A stretch of DNA of 64,000 nt from Thalassospira sp. MCCC 1A01428 (GCF_002115825.1 NZ_JFJZ01000006.1:124001-188000), one strand, 5' to 3'. Positions 17,147 to 25,118 are shown, counted from the stretch's first letter. The notes: generated by a model from the letters alone, not told the origin. Program-made: numbers and translations.

Positions 17147-17851
17147 ATGCACAGCGATAACGCACAAAAAACACGTATCCGTTTATGGGATTTTCCTGTT
17201 CGTTTGTTTCATTGGGCACTGGTGGTTGCCATCGTAACGGCGTGGTGGACCAATCAGGAAGCCATTATCAATATTCATGAACTGGCCGGGTATACGGTTT
17301 TAACCCTGGTGCTGTTTCGCATTATCTGGGGATTTGTCGGCAGTTCGAATGCCCGTTTCAAATCGTTTGTCAAAAGCCCGTTTGCTGTTTTGTCCTATTT
17401 GCGCAAACTGCCCAAGGGTAGCGAAGAAGAACTGGCCTATGCCGGGCATAACCCGGCTGGCGGGTTAATGGTTGTTGTCTTGTTAATACTGGTGGGTGTT
17501 CAGGCTTTTACGGGCCTGTTTACCAGCGAGGATACCTTCCTGTTTTTTGACGGGCCGCTGGTAAAATATGTTCCGTCCGGTTTTGCCAGCACGATGAATT
17601 ACATTCACCACGTTAATATCAACCTGATTTATGTCGCGGTTGGCCTGCATGTTGTGGCCGCAATCGGGTATCTGTTTTTGAAAAACGAAAACCTGATTGG
17701 CGCGATGATAACAGGGACACGCAAGGTGCCTGCCAGCATTGCAGGCCGGTTTAATGCCATATCCTTTAAACCGGCCTGGCTGGGACTGGTGATACTGGTG
17801 GTATGCGCCGGGGTTGTGGCCGCTGTTATTACGGTGGCGCGGGCCGGGTAA
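17147..17851 (+). CDS. Cytochrome b561-type membrane cytochrome
   Basis: A 234-residue inner-membrane b-type cytochrome of the prokaryotic b561/Ni-Fe hydrogenase b-subunit group. It starts with the typical RLWDFPVRLFHWALVV, whose His is a haem ligand, and has four membrane helices with further His in IHELAGYTVL, IHHVNINLIYVAVGLHVVA. It carries electrons between the quinone pool and periplasmic partners. GAGG lies ~9 bases before the ATG. Its neighbour on the other strand is a cytochrome c', a common partner of this type of b561. The two flank the iron-linked operon. Confidence 0.88.
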   Translation: MHSDNAQKTRIRLWDFPVRLFHWALVVAIVTAWWTNQEAIINIHELAGYTVLTLVLFRIIWGFVGSSNARFKSFVKSPFAVLSYLRKLPKGSEEELAYAGHNPAGGLMVVVLLILVGVQAFTGLFTSEDTFLFFDGPLVKYVPSGFASTMNYIHHVNINLIYVAVGLHVVAAIGYLFLKNENLIGAMITGTRKVPASIAGRFNAISFKPAWLGLVILVVCAGVVAAVITVARAG

Positions 17852-17976
17852 GCGGGCTTTGGCCACGCTGCCTGGCAACGATTTGATTAAAAAATAAAGG
17901 CGGGGCGCATAACGCACCCCGCCTTTGTCATATCAAAATAACGCCGGACCCTTAAAGGGGGCGTTCATATACCGGG

Positions 17977-18438
17977 TTATTTGGTGCGGAAATTATCGTG
18001 GCAGTCTTTGCACAGCTTGCCCATTTCGCCCATGATCGGCCCCATTGCTGATTTATCACCGGCAACTTCGGCCAGTTTCAGGGCATTTTCCTGCAATTTC
18101 GGGAAATGATCGGCGAAATTATCCCAGTCCGTCCAGATGTCAGCACTTGCGGTGGTTTTTTTGGTGGCATCCGGGGTTGCGGTTTTGAAAACATCCGGGC
18201 CGGTTGATGCCGAAAAGGCAATGCCTTCGGCCAGCAGGTGTACAACACCCTTGGGCAGGTCGCATTCGCCTTTCATATAGCAGCCCAGCGTGCCCATCGC
18301 CCCGCCGATACCAGCCATCATGTGTTCACGTGTTTCAACGGTTGCATTGTCGCTGGTTTCGTCGGCTTGTGCCGGCATGGCGGCAAGGGTCAGACCCAGC
18401 GATGCTGTCAGGAGGGCGGTTTTGATAAAATGTTTCAT
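17977..18438 (-). CDS. Cytochrome c' / c556 (periplasmic)
   Basis: A 153-residue class II cytochrome c. Signal peptide MKHFIKTALLTASLGLT with cleavage after AQA; the mature four-helix bundle ends in the haem-attachment motif CKDCH (143-147), the usual C-terminal position for c' and c556. DIWTDWDNFADHFPKLQENA is the conserved helix 3 region. Such proteins bind NO or shuttle electrons from b561. It converges with the cytochrome b561 gene. An insertion with two Cys (GCYMKGECDLP, about residues 52-62) is unusual for the family. The start at 18438 is set by the signal peptide. A Fur-like sequence lies upstream at 18470-18484. Confidence 0.88.
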   Translation of the reverse strand: MKHFIKTALLTASLGLTLAAMPAQADETSDNATVETREHMMAGIGGAMGTLGCYMKGECDLPKGVVHLLAEGIAFSASTGPDVFKTATPDATKKTTASADIWTDWDNFADHFPKLQENALKLAEVAGDKSAMGPIMGEMGKLCKDCHDNFRTK

Positions 18439-18469
18439 TATTCTCAATCTCTCTCGAAGAACCGGTAAA

Positions 18470-18484
18470 TGATAATCGTTGTGT
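18470..18484. promoter_or_regulatory. Fur-like box upstream of the cytochrome c' gene
   Basis: TGATAATCGTTGTGT keeps a perfect left half of the Fur model (TGATAAT) but a poor right half (10 of 14 overall). It lies 32 bp upstream of the c' start. Weaker than the box at 16961. Confidence 0.4.
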
Positions 18485-18606
18485 ATGTGTTGTTGCCTGA
18501 ACGTCCTCTGTGGGCTTAGTGTCCCAGCAGCGGGACAAATAATGGAATCACAACACCGTGAGGTCCTCCGCATTGTTCTAAATCTGGCGATAAGGAAACG
18601 CCCTGT

Positions 18607-20124
18607 ATGTCGTCCGCCGACCACAATTCTGCGCCTGTTGGGGGAAATGCCCCGCATCTTTCCGGTCTTGATCGCGCTCAGGCACTTATCCGAGACTGGA
18701 GTCTGCATAAGGCTTTTATTAACGGGGAATGGCAACGCGCCGATTCTGGTGAAACCATCGAGGTTTTAAACCCCGCCACCGGCAAGCTGCTGGCTGATGT
18801 CGCCTTTATGCGCACCAGCGAAGCGCGCCGTGCCATTGATGCTGCCGCCAATGCCTTTCCGGCGTGGTCGGGCGCACTGGCAAAGGATCGCGCCATTATT
18901 TTGCGGCGCTGGCGCGATTTAATGGAACATTACCTGGAGGATCTGGCCTGTCTGATTACCGCCGAACAGGGCAAGCCGATTGATCAGGCCCGGCGGGAAG
19001 TGGTGGGGGCCATTGCCTATGCCGAGTGGTATGGCGAAGAAGCAAGACGCGCCTATGGACAAACCATGCCCGGCACCCAGACGGATCGTCGTGTATGGGT
19101 GCAAAAACAGGCCGTTGGTGTGGTTGCCGCGATTACGCCGTGGAATTTCCCGTTGACGATGGTGGTGCGCAAATGTGCGCCCGCCCTGGCTGCCGGGTGT
19201 AGTGTGGTGGTGAAACCGGCCGAAGATACCCCGCTTTGCGCCCTTGCGGTGGCAAAACTGGCCGAAATGGCGGGTTTCCCCAAAGGGGTGTTTAACGTGG
19301 TAACCGGCAACCCCGTGCCAATTGCCCAGGCCCTGACCGATGATTTTCGGGTGCGGATGTTGTCCTTTACTGGGTCCACCCCGGTTGGCAAACGCCTGAT
19401 CGTGCAATGTGCCGATACGGTTAAAAAAACGGCGATGGAACTGGGGGGAAATGCCCCGTTTATCGTGATGGACGATGCCAACCTTGACGATGCCGTTGCC
19501 GGGGCGATGATTTCAAAATACCGCAATAGCGGCCAGACTTGTGTGTGTGCCAATCGTATTCTGGTGCAAAACGGCGTTTATGATGCCTTTGTTGAAAAAT
19601 TCATTGCGGCCACCCGAACCTTGCGTATGGGGAACGGTTTTGATGCGCAAAGTGACATTGGCCCTTTGATTAACAGCCGCGCCGTCGCCAAGGTCGAACG
19701 GTTGATGGCCGATGCCAAACGTCGGGGGGGTGTTTTTCATGAAGGTGCGGAAAAACCCGACACAGGTTATTTCGTTCGGCCCACCGTCATTACCGATTTG
19801 CCAATTGATGCCGCCTGTTTTGAAGAAGAACTGTTTGCCCCTATCGCCCCGATTTACCGGTTTGATACCGAGGCCGAGGCTATAACCCTTGCCAATCAGG
19901 TGAAGGGTGGTTTGTCATCCTATTTATATAGCCGCGATATTGGCCGCATTCACCGCATTGCCGATGCCCTGCAAACCGGTGTGGTCGGCATTAATGATGG
20001 CACCACATCACATGAAGGTGCGCCTTTTGGCGGTGTAAAGGAAAGCGGCCATGGTCGTGAAGGCGGTCATTGGGGGCTTGATGAGTATCTTGAGGTGAAA
20101 TACCTCAATATTGCCCTTACCTGA
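18607..20124 (+). CDS. gabD: Succinate-semialdehyde dehydrogenase, NADP-type
   Basis: A 505-residue aldehyde dehydrogenase that oxidises succinate semialdehyde to succinate, the last step of GABA breakdown. The GabD group shows in TPWNFPLTMVVRKCAPALAAG, ELGGNAPFIV (catalytic Glu) and GQTCVCANR with the catalytic Cys at residue 312; the paired Cys two residues later is the redox switch known from GabD. NGEWQRADSGETIEVLNPATG is the usual N-terminal domain start. No GABA transaminase gene is adjacent, so it may serve another source of semialdehyde. A long hairpin at 20258-20300 lies 134 bp after the stop. Confidence 0.9.
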   Translation: MSSADHNSAPVGGNAPHLSGLDRAQALIRDWSLHKAFINGEWQRADSGETIEVLNPATGKLLADVAFMRTSEARRAIDAAANAFPAWSGALAKDRAIILRRWRDLMEHYLEDLACLITAEQGKPIDQARREVVGAIAYAEWYGEEARRAYGQTMPGTQTDRRVWVQKQAVGVVAAITPWNFPLTMVVRKCAPALAAGCSVVVKPAEDTPLCALAVAKLAEMAGFPKGVFNVVTGNPVPIAQALTDDFRVRMLSFTGSTPVGKRLIVQCADTVKKTAMELGGNAPFIVMDDANLDDAVAGAMISKYRNSGQTCVCANRILVQNGVYDAFVEKFIAATRTLRMGNGFDAQSDIGPLINSRAVAKVERLMADAKRRGGVFHEGAEKPDTGYFVRPTVITDLPIDAACFEEELFAPIAPIYRFDTEAEAITLANQVKGGLSSYLYSRDIGRIHRIADALQTGVVGINDGTTSHEGAPFGGVKESGHGREGGHWGLDEYLEVKYLNIALT

Positions 20125-20257
20125 GGTGTTTTAGCCATGCAAAATTGGTTGGGGTCGCATTCGCGACTCTAATCCTGCGATTCGTAGTCATTTTATCGGT
20201 GAATTGGTGATAATGACCGGGGTGTGGTGGTTATTTTCCTGAAATTTTCAAAACTTA

Positions 20258-20300
20258 AAACCTTCTGTGTCCCTTTTGTTTCAAGGGATACAGAAGGTTT
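20258..20300. terminator. Long hairpin downstream of gabD
   Basis: AAACCTTCTGTGTCCCTT (20258-20275) pairs with AAGGGATACAGAAGGTTT (20283-20300) through 18 positions with a single G-U pair and a 7-base loop. Read leftward it runs into TTTTAAGTTTTG, so it looks best as a terminator of the minus strand, although the nearest gene is the rightward gabD. Confidence 0.6.
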
Positions 20301-20420
20301 GCCTTAATGTTAAGGCAGGTCTTGGGCGGGTTCGGTTTTGCCGCTGTAAAAAGAATGAGCAAGTTGAACACCTTATTTGTCATGAGACAAATTCCACCAA
20401 ACTGCATGACCCGATTGTGT

Positions 20421-20434
20421 TTGATGTAAGTCAA
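20421..20434. promoter_or_regulatory. Fnr/Anr-type box before the 53-codon gene
   Basis: TTGATGTAAGTCAA matches TTGAT-N4-ATCAA at 9 of 10 positions and is identical to the ubiT box (44940-44953) at 13 of 14. It is centred ~140 bp before the start codon at 20570. GATAAA at 20462-20467 is a possible -10. Confidence 0.55.
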
Positions 20435-20468
20435 CCTATGCATGGAATACATGGGTGGGCTGATAAAA

Positions 20469-20548
20469 CTGATCTCGTCGTTTTGCAATATCTCAACTAC
20501 ATGGAGATCAGAACATAACGACATCGCAATCGGGGCGCTTTTCGCCCC
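20469..20548 (+). other. Structured 5' leader of the 53-codon gene
   Basis: CTGATCTC (20469-20476) and GAGATCAG (20504-20511) form an 8-bp inverted repeat, followed by a compact hairpin GGGGCG-CTTTT-CGCCCC (20532-20548) that ends 9 bases before the AAAGGA ribosome binding site. A leader of this kind can tune translation or act as an attenuator; no ligand can be named. Confidence 0.4.
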
Positions 20549-20569
20549 TGTCTTTGAAAGGATAAAGTC

Positions 20570-20731
20570 ATGCGTCGTAACGAACAATTTGATCTCGTCG
20601 CGTTGCACCGTGAAGCTGAAAAACTCCGCGCACAGACCATGCGCAAGGGTTTTCAGGCACTGGTACGTATGATTGCTGGCCTGTTTGGCAGCAAGGGCGT
20701 TCCCCATGGTGGTCACCACGCTGGCGTATAA
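20570..20731 (+). CDS. Small 53-residue protein of unknown function
   Basis: ATG 20570 has AAAGGA 8 bases upstream and opens a 53-codon frame. The product is basic, starts MRRNEQFDLVALHREAEKLR, continues as a predicted amphipathic helix into a hydrophobic patch (ALVRMIAGLFG) and ends in a Gly/His-rich tail (HGGHH). I do not recognise a family; the charged helix plus hydrophobic end recalls small membrane-associated or DUF1127-like proteins but the DUF1127 signature is absent. An Fnr-type box lies upstream and a strong terminator follows at 20780-20811, so it is a complete monocistronic unit. A longer minus-strand frame over the same bases is judged a shadow. Confidence 0.65.
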   Translation: MRRNEQFDLVALHREAEKLRAQTMRKGFQALVRMIAGLFGSKGVPHGGHHAGV

Positions 20732-20779
20732 TATGACGCAGCACAGCCGACGAACAAACGACCCTAAAGACGAATTTTA

Positions 20780-20811
20780 AACACCCTTGCATTTCACGAT
20801 GCAGGGGTGTT
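20780..20811 (+). terminator. Terminator after the 53-codon gene
   Basis: AACACCC-TTGCAT (20780-20792) pairs with ATGCA-GGGGTGTT (20799-20811), followed by TTTGCATTTT. Confidence 0.75.
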
Positions 20812-20902
20812 TTGCATTTTGGCCCTCAGGTGCTTGCCTTTGCCGTGGTGGCGGGCCATTCTGCGCCAAATTATTGTTATTCCATTTTGGCAAGGAGGCC
20901 CG

Positions 20903-21688
20903 ATGAAACTGGCGCATTACGCCTTTGGCGATGAAAACCGCGATAATGGTACGCTGGTTGTTTTGCATGGCCTGTTTGGGCAGGCGCGCAACTGGACGGC
21001 GATTGCCCGCCGTTTGGCCGAAAAATACCATGTCGTTACGGCGGATTTGCGTAATCATGGCCGGTCCGATTGGGATGACGCCATGACCTATGACGCAATG
21101 GCAGGCGATATTGCCGAATTAATCCGCGATATTGATAATGGCCCGGTGCATTTAATTGGTCATTCGATGGGTGGCAAGGCTTCGATGACGCTGGCTTTGT
21201 CCGATCAGGCCGATCTGATTGCGGATCTGGTGGTGGTGGATATTGCGCCGGTTCCCTATGATCATGATTATACCGGTTATGTTCGTGCCATGCGGGGCGT
21301 GGATTTTAATGCCGTTTCGCGCCGCGCCGAGGTGGAAGACGCCCTTGCCAGCGATATACCGGAAAAAGGCGTGCGGCAGTTTCTGGCGCAAAGCGTTGCG
21401 ACAGATAAGGAAACCGGCAAAATGGCCTGGCAGATTAATATCGACGCCATGGCAAGCCATCTTGGCGATATTACCGGCTGGAAAAACGCCGATGATGCCC
21501 GGTTCGATGGCGACACCCTGTTTATTGCCGGGGCCAATTCGCATTATGTTGATATGGAAAAACGCGATCACATAAAATCGTTGTTTCCACGGGCGGCTTT
21601 TACCAGCATTAAAAACGCCGGGCACTGGGTGCATGCTGAAAAACCCGAGGCCATCTTGCTAACCTTATCGGCGTTTTTAAACCGCTGA
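20903..21688 (+). CDS. Alpha/beta-fold hydrolase (YbfF-like esterase)
   Basis: A 262-residue cytoplasmic alpha/beta hydrolase. The oxyanion-hole segment LHGLFGQARNW (~20-30), the nucleophile elbow GHSMGG with Ser88, and the C-terminal His in NAGHWVHAE (H241) form a full catalytic triad with an Asp in the FIAGANSHY region. ADLRNHGRSDWD is the conserved segment of the YbfF/epoxide-hydrolase-like group. AAGGAGG 7 bases before ATG 20903 fixes the start. The NUDIX gene follows after 27 bp and is probably co-transcribed. Ester or thioester substrate unknown. Confidence 0.88.
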   Translation: MKLAHYAFGDENRDNGTLVVLHGLFGQARNWTAIARRLAEKYHVVTADLRNHGRSDWDDAMTYDAMAGDIAELIRDIDNGPVHLIGHSMGGKASMTLALSDQADLIADLVVVDIAPVPYDHDYTGYVRAMRGVDFNAVSRRAEVEDALASDIPEKGVRQFLAQSVATDKETGKMAWQINIDAMASHLGDITGWKNADDARFDGDTLFIAGANSHYVDMEKRDHIKSLFPRAAFTSIKNAGHWVHAEKPEAILLTLSAFLNR

Positions 21689-21715
21689 TCGTTCACCGCC
21701 CTAAAGGTTTGTCAT

Positions 21716-22330
21716 ATGACGGATTTCCCTGCCGCCTGGACCCGGTTTGATAACGACCATATTCGCATGGATGGCGTCGATTGCCTGTCTGACAACTGGT
21801 ATCATCTTTATCGTGTCCGGTTTGCCCTTAAGCGGCGCGATGGCGACTGGCAGGACCAAAACCGTGAAACCTATGACCGGGGCAACGGGGCGGGGATTTT
21901 GCTGTTTAACCGCGAAAATCGCACCATTATCCTGACCCGGCAATTTCGGATGCCGACCTTTGTAAATGGCAATGAAACCGGCATGTTGATCGAGGTGCCC
22001 GCCGGCGTGTTAGATGATCGCGCGCCCAATGCCGCGGTTATTGCCGAGGTCGAGGAAGAAACCGGTTATAAAATTGGCAAGCCGCGCCAGGTTTTTGATG
22101 TGTTCATGAGCCCAGGCTCTGTCACGGAAAGATTACACCTGTTTGTTGCCGAAATTACCGCCGATCATTTGCAGGGCGACGGTGGTGGAAAATATGACGA
22201 GGGCGAAGATATCAGCGTGCTGGAAACCCCGTTTGACGATGCCATAACCATGATCGCCGATGGACGCATTCGCGACGCCAAAACAATCATGCTGATCCAG
22301 TATGCCCAGCTAAACGGGTTGTTTGACTAG
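21716..22330 (+). CDS. NUDIX hydrolase, NudK/GDP-mannose pyrophosphatase-like
   Basis: A 204-residue enzyme of the ADP-ribose/GDP-mannose pyrophosphatase branch. Landmarks: QFRMPTFVNGNETGMLIEVPAGVLDD (domain-swap segment of NudK), the Nudix helix ending EVEEETGY (~residues 115-122), and MSPGSVTERLHLFVAE downstream, which closely follows NudK. The Nudix box is off-pattern: the first conserved Glu (six residues after the Gly of GVLDD) is Ala, and the RE pair is EV; NudK itself also departs at the RE position. The remaining EExG metal ligands are intact, so activity is likely. It probably hydrolyses nucleotide sugars to recycle them. Expected to be co-transcribed with the hydrolase upstream. Confidence 0.85.
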   Translation: MTDFPAAWTRFDNDHIRMDGVDCLSDNWYHLYRVRFALKRRDGDWQDQNRETYDRGNGAGILLFNRENRTIILTRQFRMPTFVNGNETGMLIEVPAGVLDDRAPNAAVIAEVEEETGYKIGKPRQVFDVFMSPGSVTERLHLFVAEITADHLQGDGGGKYDEGEDISVLETPFDDAITMIADGRIRDAKTIMLIQYAQLNGLFD

Positions 22331-22350
22331 GGGCAGGCTGTTTTGCGGGC

Positions 22351-23103
22351 TCACCATTGAATGGGGCTGCCGTCATAGGCGAAAAAACCGCCCGATTGAT
22401 CGCGTGTCAAAAGGGAAATGACATTTAACATATTGGCGGTGGCCTGCTGTGGGGTTTGTACCGCAAGGCCGCTTTTGGCAAATGGTGCCGATAAACCGGT
22501 ATCAACTGTGCCAGGATGCAGGGCAATGCAGATGGCATCGCGCCTTTTACGGGCCAGTTCCACCGCCATGGTTTTAACCAACTGGTTCAAGGCGGCCTTT
22601 GCCGCACGATACCCGTACCAGCCGCCGATATGATTATCGCCAATGCTGCCCACCCGGGCCGACAGGGTGACAAAGGCGGATTTCCCCTGTTTTGCAAGCA
22701 ACGGTAAAAAATGCTTCATCAGCAGGGCAGGCCCAATGGCGTTGATGGCAAAGTTATGAGCCATACTGGCCGGGTCGATCTGGCGCCAGGTTTTTTCGGG
22801 TTGAAAATCATCGTTATGTAAAAAGCCGGTGGCATCGATAACCAGCCGCACATCGCCCTGTTGTCGGGCAATGTGGTCTGCGCATTGTTCAATACTGGTT
22901 TCGTCTAACAGGTCAAGGGGCGGGGTGCTGCTGCGCGACAGGCCGATAATCTGCGAGAACTGTTTTGTGTCGGCCAGATGTTGGGCAAAAGCCCCGCCGA
23001 TACCGCCGCTTGCCCCGATAATCACGGCAATGCCACCGTGTTCAAAACTGTTCATCTGAACCGATGAAGGCGCGGGGGCAGTGGGTGGTGTTTGTTTCGT
23101 CAT
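22351..23103 (-). CDS. Short-chain dehydrogenase/reductase (C-factor-like)
   Basis: A 250-residue SDR oxidoreductase. The Rossmann motif GASGGIGGAF (~residues 28-37), the catalytic Ser in TLSARVGSIG and the YGYRAAK motif (Tyr-x3-Lys) are all present. The short substrate region and the C-terminal HPGTVDTGLSAPF fit the CsgA/C-factor-like branch. The start at 23103 is chosen because no frame before it is protein-like; a second Met (MNSFEHGG) 16 residues in is an alternative. It converges with the NUDIX gene and diverges from the 130-residue gene. Substrate unknown. Confidence 0.85.
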   Translation of the reverse strand: MTKQTPPTAPAPSSVQMNSFEHGGIAVIIGASGGIGGAFAQHLADTKQFSQIIGLSRSSTPPLDLLDETSIEQCADHIARQQGDVRLVIDATGFLHNDDFQPEKTWRQIDPASMAHNFAINAIGPALLMKHFLPLLAKQGKSAFVTLSARVGSIGDNHIGGWYGYRAAKAALNQLVKTMAVELARKRRDAICIALHPGTVDTGLSAPFAKSGLAVQTPQQATANMLNVISLLTRDQSGGFFAYDGSPIQW

Positions 23104-23237
23104 TGGGGCCTGCCTTGCAAATGTGCATGGGGTGTCATTCACGGTACGGTACAAATGCCTTGCCGGTTTGCTGTTCCCGATTTTTGCGACAGCGGCGTCA
23201 ACATCGAACAGTTTAACCAGAACAGTGAAAGGCCACG

Positions 23238-23630
23238 ATGATGGCATATGTTTTTACCGAAGCCCAAAACCCGTTGGAAGTTGCCGAACGTGAATGGTGC
23301 AAGGCAGATCCGGTCATGTTTACCAAATTTACCTCGTGCATCGGCATTATGGGGGTGAAGGACAACAGAGTGATTGGCGTTCACCTGACCATGATGGGAA
23401 CAGACGACGAATGGGTAACCAATGCCAATATTGATCAGGCCGTTGCCCTGCTTGACGGGGCTGCCAACCCGATTGTCATTGGCCAGATTCAGGTTTGGCA
23501 AGATACCCCTCAGACCCGGGATGTCTATCAGCACTTGCTTGCGACGCTAAATCCGGTCAACGAATACCCGCTGGCACAAGGGGTCTATGGCGGTCAGGTT
23601 GATAATGGCGAAGTCGAGATTTTATATTAA
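23238..23630 (+). CDS. Conserved-looking 130-residue protein, function unknown
   Basis: A compact soluble protein without signal peptide or membrane segment. AAAGG lies 6 bases before ATG 23238 (a second ATG follows at once). A Cys in TSCIGIMGVKDNRVIGVHLT is followed 14-15 residues later by a His on what should be the next strand, an arrangement recalling the Cys/His pair of CheD-like deamidase folds; that is a weak analogy only. The rest alternates acidic helices and strands. It diverges from the SDR gene and converges on phaZ through a shared terminator. I do not recognise the family. Confidence 0.7.
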   Translation: MMAYVFTEAQNPLEVAEREWCKADPVMFTKFTSCIGIMGVKDNRVIGVHLTMMGTDDEWVTNANIDQAVALLDGAANPIVIGQIQVWQDTPQTRDVYQHLLATLNPVNEYPLAQGVYGGQVDNGEVEILY

Positions 23631-23672
23631 ACGCCAGCACTAAATCTTCAGGTTGATCTTGCCTGAGAACGA

Positions 23673-23704
23673 AAAAAGCCGCCCGGGTGATGGGGCGGCT
23701 TTTT
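23673..23704. terminator. Bidirectional terminator between convergent genes
   Basis: AAAAAGCCGCCC (23673-23684) pairs with GGGCGGCTTTTT (23693-23704); both strands end in five or more T. Confidence 0.85.
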
Positions 23705-23719
23705 ATGTGTTGGAAACTG

Positions 23720-25009
23720 TTATTCCGCAGCTTCGACTTTTGGTTTGGCAGGGGCGCTGTTGGCACCTTTGCCTTCATGGTCATGGCGGCGGATGAAATC
23801 CTTGACGCGCGGGCTGATTTGTTCGCGCCAGCGCCGCCCGTTAAACACGCCATAATGCCCCACGCCTTTTTGGACGTGGTGCATACGCATATTATCGGGC
23901 AAGTTGCTGCATAATTTATGTGCCGCCCGGGTTTGGCCCATGCCGGTAATATCGTCGCGTTCACCTTCAACCGTTAACAGGGCGGTTTTGGTGATGGCTG
24001 ACGGATCCACCGGAATCCCCTGCCAGCGCATGGTGCCTTTGGGGAGTTGATGTTCAAGGAAAACCACCTTCAGGGTTTGAAGGTAGAATTCGGCACTCAT
24101 ATCCATGACCGCCAGATATTCCTGATAAAAGGTACGTTTGGCATCCGCACTTTCGCCGTCGCCTTCAACCAGATGCGTGAACATGTCGTGGTGGGCGGCC
24201 AGATGGCGGTCCCAGTTCATGCTCATGAAACCGGCAAGCTGCATGAAACCGGGATATACCCGACGCATGACACCTGCATGGGGCAGGGGCACGTGCGAAA
24301 TAACGTGGCGTTCAAACCAGTCCAGTTCGTGTTGCTGGGCGAATTTATTAACCTCGGTCGGGTTTTCACGGGTATCGACCGGCCCCCCCATCAATGTCAT
24401 GGAGGCGGGTTGGCACGGTTCGTTGCCAGCCGCCATAAGGGACGTCGCCGCCATCACGGGAACCGATGGCTGGCACACGGCAATCATATGTGTGTTCGGG
24501 CCAAGATGCCGTAAAAACCGCATCAGATAATCGACATAACTATCAAGGTCGAAATGACCCAAATGCACGGGAACTTCGCGGGCATCGACCCAGTCGGTAA
24601 TGTAAACATCGTGATCGGGCAGCATGGTTTCGACCGTGCCGCGCAGAAGCGTTGCAAAATGGCCCGATAACGGGGCGACAATCAACACGCGCGGATCATC
24701 GGGTTGCTGTTTCAAATGGGCGGTTTCGCGTTTGAAATGCAACAGACGGCAGAATGGCTCGGCATACACCACTTCTTCGGTGATCGGCACGGTTTCCCCG
24801 TCGATAACGGTGGTATCAAGGCCAAATTCCGGTTTGCCATAGCGGTTGGTGATGTGGGTAAACACATCAAATGCGGCGGCAGTCGCACGGCCAGGCTGGG
24901 TATAGGACCAGGGATTGACCGGATTGCGCATCCATTTTTTGCCCATGTCGGCGGCAACGCGCAAAGGGCTTATGGTTGCATGTTGCAATTCGTAGATGTG
25001 ATAGAGCAT
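23720..25009 (-). CDS. phaZ: Intracellular polyhydroxybutyrate depolymerase
   Basis: A 429-residue intracellular PHB depolymerase, which mobilises stored polyester granules to 3-hydroxybutyrate. The N terminus MLYHIYELQHATISPLR and the segment NPVNPWSYTQPGR are typical of this family. The catalytic residue is a Cys in AVCQPSVPVMA (C179), replacing the Ser of the lipase box, as known from PhaZ of Cupriavidus. The closing MHHVQKGVGHYGVFNGRRWR holds the conserved His. GGGGAG lies 11 bases before ATG 25009. It stands alone; two TGC/GCA dyads upstream at 25223-25255 may bind a PhaR-type repressor. No synthase or phasin gene is in the window. Confidence 0.93.
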   Translation of the reverse strand: MLYHIYELQHATISPLRVAADMGKKWMRNPVNPWSYTQPGRATAAAFDVFTHITNRYGKPEFGLDTTVIDGETVPITEEVVYAEPFCRLLHFKRETAHLKQQPDDPRVLIVAPLSGHFATLLRGTVETMLPDHDVYITDWVDAREVPVHLGHFDLDSYVDYLMRFLRHLGPNTHMIAVCQPSVPVMAATSLMAAGNEPCQPASMTLMGGPVDTRENPTEVNKFAQQHELDWFERHVISHVPLPHAGVMRRVYPGFMQLAGFMSMNWDRHLAAHHDMFTHLVEGDGESADAKRTFYQEYLAVMDMSAEFYLQTLKVVFLEHQLPKGTMRWQGIPVDPSAITKTALLTVEGERDDITGMGQTRAAHKLCSNLPDNMRMHHVQKGVGHYGVFNGRRWREQISPRVKDFIRRHDHEGKGANSAPAKPKVEAAE

Positions 25010-25118
25010 TCAATCTCACTCCCCGGCCAGGCTGTTATTAAAAATTACGGGAGGCTCTGGCCGTTTTAATCCCTGCATGTCAGTTGTGGTTGATAGCGCC
25101 ACAATTCAATTGGTGTGG

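Noticed and set aside
20255-20719. Minus-strand open frame of 154 codons over the 53-codon gene
   Set aside because: Composition is not protein-like, there is no ribosome site, and the plus-strand gene, leader and terminator explain the region better. A minus-strand RNA remains possible because of the hairpin at 20258.
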